From: Castor canadensis
Lineage: Eukaryota; Chordata; Mammalia; Rodentia; Castoridae
Assembly (NCBI RefSeq): GCF_047511655.1
Contig: NC_133387.1
Span: 25,414,353-25,478,352, forward strand
Direction: 5' to 3'
DNA length: 64,000 nt
Every line of letters begins with the position of its first letter. The stretch's first letter is position 1. Position numbers and translations under genes: made by a program. Under the pieces are notes generated by a model. It made no database searches. It saw only the letters and a program-made list of their open reading frames with translations, and was not told the origin of the DNA. Positions 1 through 14,100 of the stretch are shown here, one piece after another.

Positions 1-2035
1 GGCTCACGAAGATGAGAGTACAGTGCTTGCTGCTGAGTATTCCGCATCCAGAAGCTGCCACCCTAGCAGATAATGGTTTGCTGTCTAAGTGGGTGATTTT
101 CACATCAGGCCTGGGCTCTGTGCACCTAGTGAGCTGTAGGGCTCTCTTGCCACACAGTTCACGATACATGCTCTCTAAGCCAAGATTGGTGGCATTATCA
201 TCGCTGGTCTGAACATAAAAAGGGGGAATCTGGAGGGCAGAGAATGCCCATTACCTTATCTTAGGGCTAAACTTGAGAGTGTGTTTGCTATCAAGAGCTC
301 GATGCAAAGGCTGGGGTGAAGTTATTTAATACCTGGCTGTTTATCATACCAAGCAGCCCACACTAATAGGATTACGGAAGACCAAAGGTTATATCTAGGT
401 TCAGATATAATCATCACCCAGCACCACCTGAATGTATTATCTAGAGAGATATAGGAAATAATAAAGGTTATATGTACATGTATTTATCTTAGTAACCTGA
501 GGGCTAAAGACTTAGAATACAATAATTCTTCTCAAGAAGTCCACTGGTAAGAAAGGGACCAAACTGACATAGTTCATGGTACATAAAACAGGAGAGTTGG
601 GAACAGAGGGTGGTTTTGATAAGGATTGGCAACCTGCTGATCCATGAAGACACCTTTTTTGGCGACAAAGAGAAGAGGATGAGGGAGTGGGGTATGATGG
701 GTCAAAGGCAGGACGGGTGAGCAGTGGTCCTCAAACCAAAGAGCACTCTCTGCAGTTCTTTCCACTCTCGAGGCTGAGTGCAAGCTCTCTGGTGGACAGG
801 GAGGCCTAATAGTGAGTGGTTTGCATTCTGAGGTATGAGGATCCCTGGTAAAGTCAGCAGCATGTTTTTGGAAACCAGCCCACAAGATAAGAACACTGCA
901 ATCAAGCTTGTAACTAATACTGCTTTTTAACTACTGTCCAAAACAGAAAAGGAAGGAAAAAACAACCCCATTACATCAGGAGGTTCTAAGGTTTTATATA
1001 AGGTGGTTCAAATAATCTCTTTACTTATCTTAGGGTTTCTTAAGCAAATTTCTATTCAGTGATTGTTTCTCTCATTAAAGGCACTTTCAATGACATGACT
1101 GGGGTGAATTTTAACTGCAGCGAGAAACCAAGATTAATTCTTGGAGAAGGAGGTGCCAGATGGTGAACTTACAGTGATTTCAGTAACTTCAACAGGCATA
1201 CACCCAGAAAAATGTATGCTCTGCACACACTTGTACTTTTCCAGCTGGAAACAGCTCTATAAAGAACTAGAAATAGCTCTGTAAAGAGATCACACTCAGT
1301 ACTTGATTGATTTTCAAGACACTGGCCCTAACTTTTCCCACCACAGCTGTGCTTGACAAAATTAGCAAATAGCTAGTCCTATAAGGAGGAAAAAAGAATG
1401 AAGTCAAGTTGAGTCAGGCTGTCTTTCAGCACAGGGATCTGTAATTGCCCACATGATGTCAGGCTGTTGCTGGACCTATAGCAACTGAATGGAATACATG
1501 GATTGGCCCTATCACTTGTGAAATGTGAGACTTTGTAATAGGCAAAATTAAGCATTATATCTGTAAATATAAATCATGGAGTACACATTTTTTCCTTTTT
1601 TTCCTCCTGAACATTCTTACTGATCTCAGGCTTAAAAAATTAGTTAAGAGAGAATTATAAAAATTATATAAGGGGTTGAGAAAGAGTAAAGGGCTAATGT
1701 TTGCCTACGAGTGTGGGTTGAGGATCTTGATCCTTCATATCATACTCCCAACTACAGGACAATACAAAAATAAACACACCATGTTATACATTATACAAAG
1801 TGTAAATCTACAAACACAAGTGTACTAATTAGAGTTGTTCCTCAGAAGCATGGTTTCCCTCCAGTTCCTCGGAGAGGAGGAGGAATAGGACGGGATGGTT
1901 TTCATTATTTCATTATGCCTTTTCATGTCATAAAAAGTTTGTAATAACAGTCTCAGTAGCGCAAACAATTTCATGTGATTCCAGAAGCTGTAAAAATAAA
2001 TTACTTTTGAAGAAATGTAGGTTCTTGTCTCCAGC
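1..2035 (-). other. CALU: CALU 3' untranslated region (partial, runs off the left edge)
   Basis: This sequence follows the stop codon at 2036-2038 in the transcript direction. No splice acceptor or coding exon is apparent, and the segment has fewer SINEs than the introns, as expected for a conserved long 3' UTR. The human 3' UTR is about 2 kb, so the poly(A) site may lie near or beyond position 1. I saw no canonical AATAAA on the minus strand here. An ATTAAA variant lies near 346-351. The end of the transcript is therefore not fixed. Confidence 0.65.
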
Positions 2036-2140
2036 TCAGAACTCATCATGTCGTACTAAGGCTTCCCCAAAATCTGTGGCCTGACTGCCCACAAATAAAT
2101 CATACTTGTCAACAATCTCCTCCTTGGTAAGCTTGCCATC
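2036..2140 (-). CDS. CALU: CALU exon 7 (last coding part): C-terminus with HDEF
   Basis: The acceptor is 'ctaatttcag' before position 2140 and the stop is TGA at 2036-2038. The exon encodes residues 282-315. It begins with the second half of EF-hand 6 (DGKLTKEE), then [12 protein letters not shown], and ends RHDEF. HDEF is a variant of KDEL that retrieves CREC proteins to the ER, leakily enough that calumenin is partly secreted. The loop of EF-hand 6 is split by intron 6, with DQNK in the previous exon and DGK here. Confidence 0.97.
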   Translation of the reverse strand, partial: DGKLTKEEIVDKYDLFVGSQATDFGEALVRHDEF

Positions 2141-5100
2141 CTGAAATTAGAGAGCAGTGTGAAATGAAGCAGCATACATATTTCCCATTCCAACTTTAAG
2201 TGCAGTTTCTGCTGTAGAATAATAGAGGTTAATCTGGAATGAATATTCTAATTCCCACTAAATGTGAACTCAACCACTGCCCCCCTATCTCTCCTTCACA
2301 CAGAGGGGAGAAAATAACAATGAATACATTTCTCTTGTCAAGAAAATTGAAAGTGAAAGGATAGGCATAATGTAGCTCAACAAATCTCTGACAGGTTTGT
2401 TTCCCAAGGAGCGAACTCTCCCTTTAAAGTAAAACATGAGGCATCTGATGACATGGGCGAGAGATGGTCAAGTAGTGGGCAAATACTTCAAAGTTAAGTC
2501 AAGTCACTCTCTAAAAGGAACAATGAAATCTGCCAGTATCAATCCTGTTCGGTACCTCTACTCTGTCCTGATCACCAAACAGATGATATACACTTAAAGA
2601 AGGCTCAGATATTCAAACAGCATTGAGATTCCCAAAGGATGACTGCTCTACTTCCTCTTCTCACACAGCTCAGGACATGGCACCTGGGGACTCAAGTGAC
2701 TCTGAACAATAACTCAAAACAGATCAACCCTTAAAATGGTTCTAAGATAAACTGTACTTGAGACTGCAGATCAGTCTAGATTAAAAAAAAAATCCTAAAC
2801 AACAATTAGACTGATTTTGTTTACTCTAAGCAGAGCACCCAATCTCTGAAAAGGTGACAGGGGTTTAGTGGTAACACTCTGAGTGAACTGAAGGCCTCAG
2901 ATAATTGATCAAGGAAAATTTTAATAGGCCCCAGAAAAAAGTTGGTTTATGACCTACTGCAAAGACCTAATTTTTAACAGTATATTTTATTTAAGAAGGC
3001 AATAACCAGCTTTGAGGAGGCAGAATAATTCTGTAACAGGTAAAAAAACAAAGCAAGTAACAAAGCCAAAATTTTAAAACGCAAGGAAATTTCCTGGGGA
3101 TCCAAAAATAACAGATGATGCATGCTGGATCCAGGCTACATACAGAGGCTCTTTTCTGAATCTAGATTCTTCCAAAGCCAGGACCGCTAGGGAAAGGGAT
3201 TTCTAAAATGAGATCAGATAGCTAGTGCTGCTCTGAAGGTTTTCAATCACCAACTTTAGATCCCTAGCAGACTTAGGTTAATTAAGTCCTTAAATGCTCT
3301 ATGTACCTTGATAAATTTTTCTTTTAGGCAATCTACTGGAAATAGACTTGGATTACTGCTAGACTGCTTTGGCCTGGCCAGACTTACCTTGTTTTGGTCT
3401 GATTCATAGACTAGGTGCCTGGCTTCTGCCTCTGCATGGTCATAGTCTGAGGGGAGGATCCAGTCTTTCGTCTCTTCCTTGTCCATCTTCCCATCACGGT
3501 TCTTATCTCGAAACTCTACAAACTGTTCTCGCTCTGTCTTCACCCATTCTGGTTCATCAGCATTTCCATCATGACTGTACATGTCACCTGTATGCATAGA
3601 ATGACAAAAGAAGAATTGGTCTTTTTGCAAAAACTGCCTCATGCTAATCTGGCTCAAACTTTCTTCCTCATCTATATGTTTAGAACCTAATAGCAGTTAC
3701 ATGGACATCTGGGCTAGTGAGACCTTAGGGAAAAAGGTATTTTCCTGGGGCTTAATTACTGATCTTGCAACGAGAGTATCTCCAGCTGTTGATTTTGAGT
3801 AACATGAAAGCAAAGGATATGGTTCCATGGGGGAAGTAAACTGAAAGTGAGTAAGAAACAGGAACATTAATTAATTAGCTACCTTGGGGTGAAATACAGA
3901 GAACAGCTAGTCTTAATCTTTCTTGGTGCTGTCAACTCCTCTTATTAAACTGGATCACTGGTTTTAGAAGGTATAGTTTAACTTTTATTTATTTTCATTT
4001 TTTGATGGGACTAGGGTTTTAATGCTTGATAGGCAGGTGCTCTAACACTTCAGCCATGCTCGCAGCCCAGAAGGTAAAGTTCTGAATTCTCAAGAAAACT
4101 TGAAGTGTATCTTCTAAGCCAAAACTGTCTTCCAATCAATTCCTACATAAAGTGCATCATACCAGTGGTCTTCAGTCAGGACAAGTATGCCCCTGGGCAA
4201 ACAGGAGTTAAGGAGTTAAGGAGTCCACTGGGAAGGGACAAGTATGCCCCTGGGCAAACAGGAGTTAAGGAGTCCACTGGGAAGGGACTGTCATGAAAGA
4301 ATAAAATCCCAGATCCCAGTTTTTACTAAAAATTTGCGTAAGAGTGGAGCTCTGAACACCAAGCCTTTTTTCCTGTCTCCCTTTTCACAATCACCCTTTC
4401 CCCACTGTATAGGAGAAAGTCTTAGCCATCATGAAACTTGCTAAAGCATAAAAATTCCATGATGACAAAAAAAAACCCCAGACAATTAGAATCATTAGTG
4501 TAGGCCTTGAGAGAGCAGATGTTTGAAAAAATGGATAACAAATGCTTTTGTGTAAGAGGGTTCTAATTCTTTACTTTAAAAAATGCTGAGTCTAGTTGAG
4601 TTTTAGCTATGAGATCATTAAAAATATTTTTTGATGATAGATTATGTGATTTTTGGCATATAACTCAAAGAGTTATATAGGATAGGAATATCAACCATTC
4701 CTATCAACTTATTTACAAGGTCTAAGGTACTTTCTCAAGAAAAAAAAAAAAAAAGAAAACCAGGAGTTTGTACTTAATTCTTTTTCCCTCTAAGGACAAA
4801 TACAAAATAATCTGGGGGAAGAGGGGAACCCACAATAAAGAAGTTGGGTATGATGGTGGTAAGCCTAGTACTAGGGCCTGAGGCACCAACGTTAGTAGCC
4901 AGGTTATCAGCCTGGGCTATTTAACAAGAGCCCATTTCAAAACCCCCCCAAAGCTGGGGATGTAGCTCAGTGGTAGCTCACTTGCCTAGCTTATTCAAAG
5001 ACCTAGTTCCTTTTTACTTATTTTGGAGACAGGGTCTCACTATGTAGCTTAGGCTGGCAACCTCAAACTGGAGGTCCTCCTGCCTCAGCCTCCTGAGTGC

Positions 5101-8100
5101 TGCGATTACAGGTGGGCACCACCCATACCCGGCTTTCCTTTTTAATTATTATTATCATTTCTTTTCTTGGACTGGGATCTGAATTCAGGGCCTTCACCTT
5201 GAGCCACTCCACCAGCCCTTTTTTGTGATGGGTTTTTTCGAGATAGGGTCTTGAGAACTATTTGCCTGGGATGGCTTTGAACTGTGATCCTCCTGATCTC
5301 TGCCACATGAGTAGCTAGGATTACAGGCATGAACCACTGATGCACGGCAGGAATATAAATGTTTATGGAGACAGAAATGCTAATTATCTTGATTTGTTCA
5401 AAATACACCACATGCATGTATTGAATTATCACACTGTACCCTATTATATGTACAGACAATACGGGTCAATTAAAATACCTATTATGTCTCAAAGTAAAAT
5501 GAAATTTATAACAAAAATCAGTAATTGCAAAAAGATTTGCTCAATTACTTGGTAAGAGAAACAGCTTTTTTTTTTTTTAAAGTCACGGGAAGGGGCTGGT
5601 GGAGTGGCTCAAGTGGTAGAGCGCCTGCCTAGCAAGTACAAGGCCCCGAGTTCAAACCCCAGTGCCACCACAAAAAAAAAAAAAAAAAAAAAAAAAAAAG
5701 CCATGGGAAAATTTTAAAATTACTCTGAGGATTATGAAAGCAGAGCTTTACTTGGGATATATTAGCCTCAAAAGTGTAGTGTACTTACCCATAAAGACAA
5801 CTAAAATGGAAAATAACCAAAACAAACATACATCCTAAACAAAAAGGAACGTAGCAAACTTTCTGTTCATGAAAACATGAACAGAACACAATGAAAAGGC
5901 AAGATTATAAGAGGTATCAGTAAGAATTTGTTGCTTATTCACTCACCAGTCTACTTCTTATCTCTTTTTCTTGGGTTTCTGAATGCTTCTCTAGGCTTCC
6001 TACAACTTTTTACCATCAATTCCATAGAGCATCTGGGATACACTGTATCTGTGCTGCATAGTACTTGTTTTATAATGCGGCTACTTGTAAAATGAAAATT
6101 ACACACATGGCTAATATTTCTATTTTGATTGAATAGTGGTGCTATGGATACCTTTATCACAACTCACTATTTAGCATACTGGTCTGTCTGGCTTAATGAT
6201 TTTGTAAGAGTTGACCCATGAGGTAAATTGCTTCTATGGGTGATTACATCTTCCAAAGTATTTCAGCTTCTTCTAAGAAAAATATGAAAAAAGATGGGAT
6301 GTGGCTCAGGTGGCCTAGTATATGTGAGGCCCTAAGTTCAAACCCCATACCATCTTCACCCACAAAAGAAACACTAGAAACACAGACTTACCAATGTATT
6401 CTTCTAGATCAATGAAACCATCAGCATTCTTATCTATATCTTCCATTGTTTCCTAAACAGAAAAAGAACAAGAAGAGATTATTAAAGTTAATCTCTGAGC
6501 TGGTGCTGTGTAATCCTACCTGCTCAGGAGGCAGAGATCAGGAGGACTGAGGTTCAAAGCCAGCCCTGGCAAATAGTTTGTAAGACCCTATCTTGAAAAA
6601 AACCCATCACACACACAAAAAGGTCTAGTGGCTCAAGGTGAAGGCCTTGAGTTCAAATCCCAGTACTGGAAAAAAAAAAAAAAAAAAGCAAACAGTAAAG
6701 TTAATCTGTGAATGAGTTTGCCAGAAAAAGAATATGGCATGTCTGTATGATTAAAGCCACTGGAACTGGTTTTTTTCTAGCTGGAGATGGTAAAGTAATA
6801 GCAACCTCTTATGTTTCCACCTAAAATAATTAGGAGTCTTTGTGGTGGAACAATGACACTGCTTAATGGTAGTAGCCCTAGTCATGCTGAAGTTATGCTA
6901 ATAGCAGATGTGGTGTGTTTATGTCTATAGCTATAGTCTATGCTATTGGTAATTGTCTTCAGTATCACTGTTATTACTTAGTTTTTGACCACTGATCATA
7001 GCATATTTTAAAATATTGGATCTCCTCCCATTTTTTTTTAAAAACAATCAATGATTTCATTTAGTTAAATTTGGATACATGCTTTAGAAAAGTTTGGGAA
7101 ACTGTGACCAAGGAACTCTTGAAAAACAACTATAAAAGAACAAGATTTCATGAAGTACTCAGGTTTAAGACATACACATACAACAAGAATTGTAATAAGG
7201 TATTTATGGATCAGAACAAAAGCTACTATGATATCTTGCCAAAAGCATAAACCATTTTTTAGGCTTTTTCTTGGCAGTACTGGGGGGTTGAACTCAGGGC
7301 CTCACCCTTGCTGGGTAGGTGTTTTATCACGTGAGCCCCTCCTCCAGCCCTGAGTTTGGGTATTTTTGAGATGGAGTCTAACTTTTTGTTTGGGTTTGCC
7401 TCAAACCTCTATCCTCCTATCTCTGCCTTCTGAGTAGCTAGGATTAAAGGTGTGAGCCACCAGTGCCCAGCTTCAGATTTTCTTTTGAGGGTTCAAAAAG
7501 AACCATACTTCATTTAGTGTACAGTTTAAAGGCCAGTCTTAAACAAATGATCCCCTTTTCTAAATGGTCGTATCTGCTATTAGCCTGACTTCATCATGAC
7601 TAGGACTACCATCATTAGATATCAGATAAAATGGTAGAGAAATACAGTCCTCTCTATTCCCAATACTGCATAGTAAGTATGCTTCTTCCTCCAAAGCCAA
7701 GAATTCTTCCCTGAAGAATGCAGTTGCTCTAAGCTAGTTTATTACTGATTAGTAAAAACACTTACAAAACTAAACTTGTTACATTTTGATAAAGACTTAA
7801 ACAGGGAACAACTTCAAAGACCAGCGCTTTTTAGATGAAAAACCTAGGGCCCAAGGAAGTTAAGAGATTTGTCCAAGATTGTATTTAGTTAATGTCAGAT
7901 CTAGAATTGGGAAGAACCTAATCAGACACTTTCTCCCACCCAGCAAGGTAACCGTCCCTGTTCATGAAGAATGCACTGGTTTTAGTCCTTATTTCTTACA
8001 TGTTGGCTACCATAGTAAGACAGTGAAGAAGAAATGGCTCACTGCCAAGCACAACAAGGGCACTGGCCTACAAGAAAAGTCTTCCCATTCTTACTTTATG

Positions 8101-11100
8101 AAGCTTCCAATTAAATGGCAAAATATATTATCTGACGGAAAGTATGCTAAACAAAGCCTAAGGCACTTGAGAAAAACAGAAATGCGACTTTGACTGAAAA
8201 TCTGGCCAGTACTTATATACCAAGTCACTTTTGCAAACACATAGGAAAGGCTAAAGGGGAGGAGAGACAACAATAAGTAACAGAAAGAGAAACTGAGTTC
8301 TTGTTCAGAATCTTTGATTTTGCCCACCTGCACTACTATGTCTTTCATATACTCGTACTCTTCAGGGTGCAGGAAAGCCGTGAATTCCTCCTTTGTGGCA
8401 ATGAGGTCTCCATCCTTGTCTGCCATCTTAAATCTCCGCTCATCTCTAACCATCATCTGCTTATAATTAAATCCATCATCAGGGTCTGGATCATCTAGAA
8501 AACAAAAATTTAGGTCAAAACTTAAAAGGCTTCCAGAAAACATGAGTATGTGTGGGCTGGGAAATCAACTTCCAAGAAAGACAAACCAACAACTGAATAA
8601 CTCTTGATTACACAGGCAAAATTAAAACAAGCAAAGAAGAAATGATTCTTGATTACATAAGCAGCGGTATAAAGACATTTAGGTTGGGGCAAAAGCTCCA
8701 ATAATAATACTCAGAATCAAGGCCAAGTTGAATGTAAATGTTTGCCATTAACATGGAACTCTAGCTCCTGGGTTACCTAACTCAGTATATGTAATGCTTC
8801 CCTGTTATTGGTATTAAGGCTACTAGAAGGCTTCAATTCCTAGTTTGGAGGCAAGAGTAGTTCTAAAGTCATGATGTCTGGGTTTTAATTCTACCATTCC
8901 TCATTGAGTGACCACAGACAAGTAACTTAACTGTTACTTGGTCTCCCATCTGTAAAATGAGGTGCCTCATAGGGTTGTTATATGAGGTTTAAATAAGGAA
9001 AAAAAAAAAAGCTTAGAACAATGCTTGGCATATAGTTGGCATCCAATAAATGTCAATGAACTTAAACATTAAGTTCCCATTAAAAAACTAGGTATCAAAG
9101 GTCTTTGTTCCATTTTAAGGTCCCTTGGATTCAAGCAACAGTAAATCACCACTTTGAAAGGTTACACTGTTTTGTTGATTTTTGTTTGTTTGTTTAGTTT
9201 TTTACAGCCAACTTAGAAATCTACCAGTTACAAGCACTAATTATCCTTCACTTAGGTAAAATTCTAGAAAATGAAAATTAATCTAGAGCTACAGAAAGCA
9301 GGCCACAGGGGCATGGGAAATGTGAGAGACATGAGGAAATTTGGGAGGAGGGCACTGATAGATATGTTCATTATTTGAACTGTGGTGATGATTTCAGCGG
9401 TGTACACACATCAAAACTTAGTAACTGTGCACTTAAATATGTAGTTTATTGTATGTCAATTATACATTGATAAAGCCATTATTAAAAAAATAAACATTAG
9501 TTTACAACCAAATTGAATACAGACTTTTCTACCTGTTATGATGTTGAACTGCACAAGCAGCAGTTATTCTCTGTATGAGCATCTAGCAGAATAAAATATA
9601 ATTTCCATAAGCTGAAAAAATGTGAAGGAGTTAACTGCAGAAAAGGAGTAAGAAACTGAGTTGCTATGTGAAGCAATGAGTTAACAGATGTGAAGATATT
9701 TTGAAAAGTGGAAGATACCACATTAAAGATGAGAAATTATTGTTCCCATAACATGTTTAAATAAAAAAGATATGGCACTATTTTTCTAACAGACTCAAAG
9801 ATCCCTTTAACAAATGCACCATATTGTTGACCTTTGATATTCTAAGTCAATCTTTTTTTTTTGGCTGTACTGGGGTTTGAACTCAGAGCCTCGTACTTGC
9901 TAGGCAGGTAGGTGCTATACCACTTGAGCCACTCCTCTAGCCCTTTTTTGTGTTTGGTATTTTTGAGATAGGGTCCTTGTGAACTATTTGCTTGGGCTGG
10001 CACAATCTTCCTGATCTCTGCCTCCTGAGTAGCTAGGATTATAGGCACGAGCCACTGGCACCCTGCATATAAGTCAATCTTTCTATACTCCAGGCACCAT
10101 TTAAAACAAACAAACAAACAAAAAAACCCTTTTTTTGGAGAGTTAGCTGCTTGAAGCTACTTTGTTGCATGTCAAAAATTTAGTAAGACCGCTTATTGAA
10201 TCATAAGGCTTCTGAATTCCACATACGTATACTGAAAAGCCGTAATAAATGGGGGATGGCAAATTTAAGGAAAATACTGATCTTTCTCATATATCAAGTT
10301 TCAGTGTCAACTATGTAATGTAGAAGAAAGGTAATAAAGTTAGCTTACACTTTCAGACTAGATTCCTAGCTAAGAGTCCTCCTCCTCACTCCTTATACTA
10401 AAACATGGTGACTGGAATCAAGTAGTCTAACTGCAATATGTACATATAAAAGAATGGAAAATGGAAGATGCAATGCCTTATTTTTAGTGATGAAATGTCT
10501 ATGCCTATAGCCCTGCTTGGAATGCAGTATTTATCCTAAGCACCAGTTTACGGTCCTCACTGCCCTTATGTACAGCTTTGGGTGGGCTCTTACTCTAGTT
10601 TTGGTATAGGTAGGGCTGATCTTAGTATTTTGCATTTTACTTGTGGCAGAGACAGGGTTAAAATTCCCTTTTAGAATAGTGGATTCGCTGAACAGATTTT
10701 AAGAGCTAAGATGATTTATACCTGAACTGAAACTGGATCAAGAACACATTCTCACAAAAACTTAACACTTATCTAAGCCAACTTGCTACCCCCGAGGATT
10801 GTTCACTCATAGACCTCCTGGGAAAGATGCCTTATAAAGACATTAATTTCCAGCCAGTGCTTGGATTTGTGTATAGTCTCGGAGAGTAGAAATACCCATT
10901 ACATTGAATCATCTGCCTCATGAGGCAATAGAGATCTCAACAGATTTTTATGCATGCAATCACACACAGTTGAGGCATTATTCTGGGCAGCAAGTGAAGG
11001 CCTAGGTCTGAGCTGAGATTTATCAGCACACCATTTTGTTTAGATCACCAATAGCTTAGCCTACCCTTTGCTTTATATTTATAATTAATTTTGGTTAAGT

Positions 11101-14100
11101 CAGGAGGATGTTGGGTCTCAGCCAGAGAGCAAGAAAAATGAAATGCCTCTCCATCTGTGCTGGCTTTTTAATACATGTGTTCTTAATTGGGTGGATATGT
11201 TTGGTTCTTGGCTAGTGAGAGAGAGGATGCCACTTTAGTCGCAGCAATGAGAACAAGCCCAACACAGAAATAAGTCTAGAAACACAAGCAGTCCTATGAT
11301 CAACATGGACAGCTGGCTATCTGACTGCTAGTCAGTGGTAGGAAATGCTTTCTTTAACTCAGAAGTTTGCCTGATTTCCAGATAAAGACACAAAAAGTAC
11401 CACTTAACTCTTTCCATGTATTATAGAGGAATCTCTATAAATAAAATCACCCTATAAAAGTGTCAAAGTCAAAGAAAATAGCTAACAGGTGGCCCAAATA
11501 AATAGAAAGGCTACCAAATCAACAACAAAAAGCAATCAAAAACATTTATTTGCCTTGAAGCATTTGCAAAGCAGGCCAATAAACTCATGTGCCAGAGAAA
11601 ACAAATGGGAAATTTTAAATTCTAAACTTCAGTAGACAAACACACTGACAGCTATTTTATTTTATTAAGGAAAGAGTCATTTTTCTCCTATTTTCACCAG
11701 TCATAAAGGAATCTAATTTGGTTTGAATTTCAGGCCCAATATTTTAATGGTACTATGGCAAGAGGTGGCTCAATGCCTCTTGCTTTGCATTATTGGAACA
11801 ATGTAGCTTTTTAAATGAGACCAAAAATTGTCTTTGAAGGACAAAGAATAAATGGTAAAATACATTTCAATGCTAAAGATGTAGAAGATGCCACACTTAG
11901 GAAAACCAAAATTAAACAAAATTTGAAATACATAATGTAGAAATTTAAAATTAAGAAACCAAAGGATAATCAGCTCAGCATCAAAGTATTTAAGATAGGC
12001 ACAATTTCTTCCTTTCTTTTACATGGGACCCATTTGTTTCTCTGACTCAAGACCACAGTCTTGGCCAGGCTGACATCTTGCCCCTTACCCAGGTAAGTGC
12101 CATAAGTCACGTTTCTGTACTCATCCCAGGAGATTAAGCCGTCTTGATTCATATCAAACTCCTGCCATTGGTTTTCAACATTGTCATATATGTATTTCTT
12201 CTGGGCGTGCTTAATCCAGGATTTCAGCTCCCCCTCCGTCACAAACCCATCTTTATCCGCGTCTATTTTATCTACAATCATTCTACAAGACAAAACAGTT
12301 ACGTTTCAAGGTGCCGGCTCCACAAGGCCTTTTCCCCTAGATAATAGGGACCTACCTAAAACGTAGCCGTAGGTGGCATTTTTATACTCCTCCCAGGAAA
12401 CGAGGCCGTCCTCATTGAGGTCATGCCCCTTCCACTGTCGCTCTACATCCTCGTAAATCCAGCGCTTTTGTGCAAATTTAATCCAGTCTTTGAGCTCATC
12501 CACAGTGACAAACCCGTCCTTGTCGCCATCTATTTTACTTACAATCTTTCTGTAGAAAATGCAGAGAAATCCAGCAAGAGGTTAAAAGGACACAAGGCTC
12601 TGGACATTAGCCAGGTGTGTGCTGTGACCACAGGTGTTGCTAACACACAGAAATCAAAACTTGGCTCCAAAACAAAACTGCCAGACAGGCAGCTGACTTA
12701 TTTTTTTCTCTAACTGGCCCACTCTTGATCTGTTATGAGCCAATTGGATAATGTAAACAAATCTATGGATGATCACTGGGTCCAAAAGTAAACCCAGCCA
12801 GTCTCTCAGTTAGGGCTGAGCTTATGGGCAGAATTCAGGAGTGAATATCCAAGTCCATCTTGGTTCTCACTCTTTTCATTAAACATGTAAATATTTGTAT
12901 TTTTCTTCATGGTGTTTACAAAAGAATCTCCATTTCTTGGTAAATAATCACAATTACTAACAATGGTTTTCTGAAAATTCAAAATATTTAAATCATACTT
13001 TAAAATGTGGCTGCTTTTATAGTTTTTGTTTTCTTTTTGTCTTCTCTATTTTGGTGCTAGGGATCAAACTCGGGGCTTCACACATGCTAGGCAAGTGCTC
13101 TATCACTGAGCTTCATCCCATCCCAAATTTAGCTACTTAAAAAAAAAATACTTTTGTTGAAAATACAAAGGTATAGTTCTGGGATCACATATATGTCAAG
13201 GCAAGATTGTTTTAAAAAGATACGCAGACAGGAGGATGTTTGTCTACAAAAACGCCAGCAGCTTTTAAATACCATGTTATGTTGAGTTGAATTTTTACAT
13301 TTAACCATGAAAAGAGAGACCTCTGTGGAAAATGACGTAAGGAGGCATTGCTCCGATTATAATACTGTTAATAAACTCACAGGGTTAGTGTGCAGATTAT
13401 AAAGCAAAGCAACGCTAAAGAATCAATCCACTTCTCCCTTCAGACTTCTTTCTTCCAGATCTGTCATTTTAATGTAAGGATTTAAAAATGGGTTCATGGA
13501 CTGGAGGTGTAGCTCAAGTGGTAAAGTACTTGTCAAGCATTCATGAGGACATGGGTTCAATCTCCCAGCACCATAAAAAAATTTTGAACAATTAAATTAT
13601 GCTCATGATATGAAATTCCTAAAGATTTAATTACCTACTTACATAGACTATGTAAAATCACACATATAAGTGGCCCAGCTCAGAATGGAAACTTTAAATC
13701 AAAATTTCCAACAAAAGTGAAATCTCAGCTGGGGTTGTTGGTACATGCCTATAATCCCAGCACATGGGAGGCTGAGTTGAAGGACAGTCTGGGCTACATA
13801 GCTAGACCCTTTTTCAAAAAAACAAAAACAAAAGCAAAACAAAACAAAACAAAAAACCGAGAGAGAGAAAGAGTGAAGTTTAATCCTGGTACACTTCTAT
13901 GCTGAAGAAGACTGCGTTCTCTTTGATAGAAAATGTTTCCTCCCAGTTTGTGTTCATTTCACGAATAGAGCATGGCAAAGTGATCACAATCACAGAATAC
14001 CAGCAAAACTATGAACACAGCCTCCTCATACTGATACGGCATTAGCTGTGACTATTACTTAAACCCTGTCAGTAACAAGCATTTTCCTTCAGAGAATGTA

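Noticed and set aside
5593-5699. Possible tRNA gene (A and B boxes)
   Set aside because: Part of a high-copy SINE with a poly(A) tail and no cloverleaf that closes. The many other A/B-box hits in the window are the same family.
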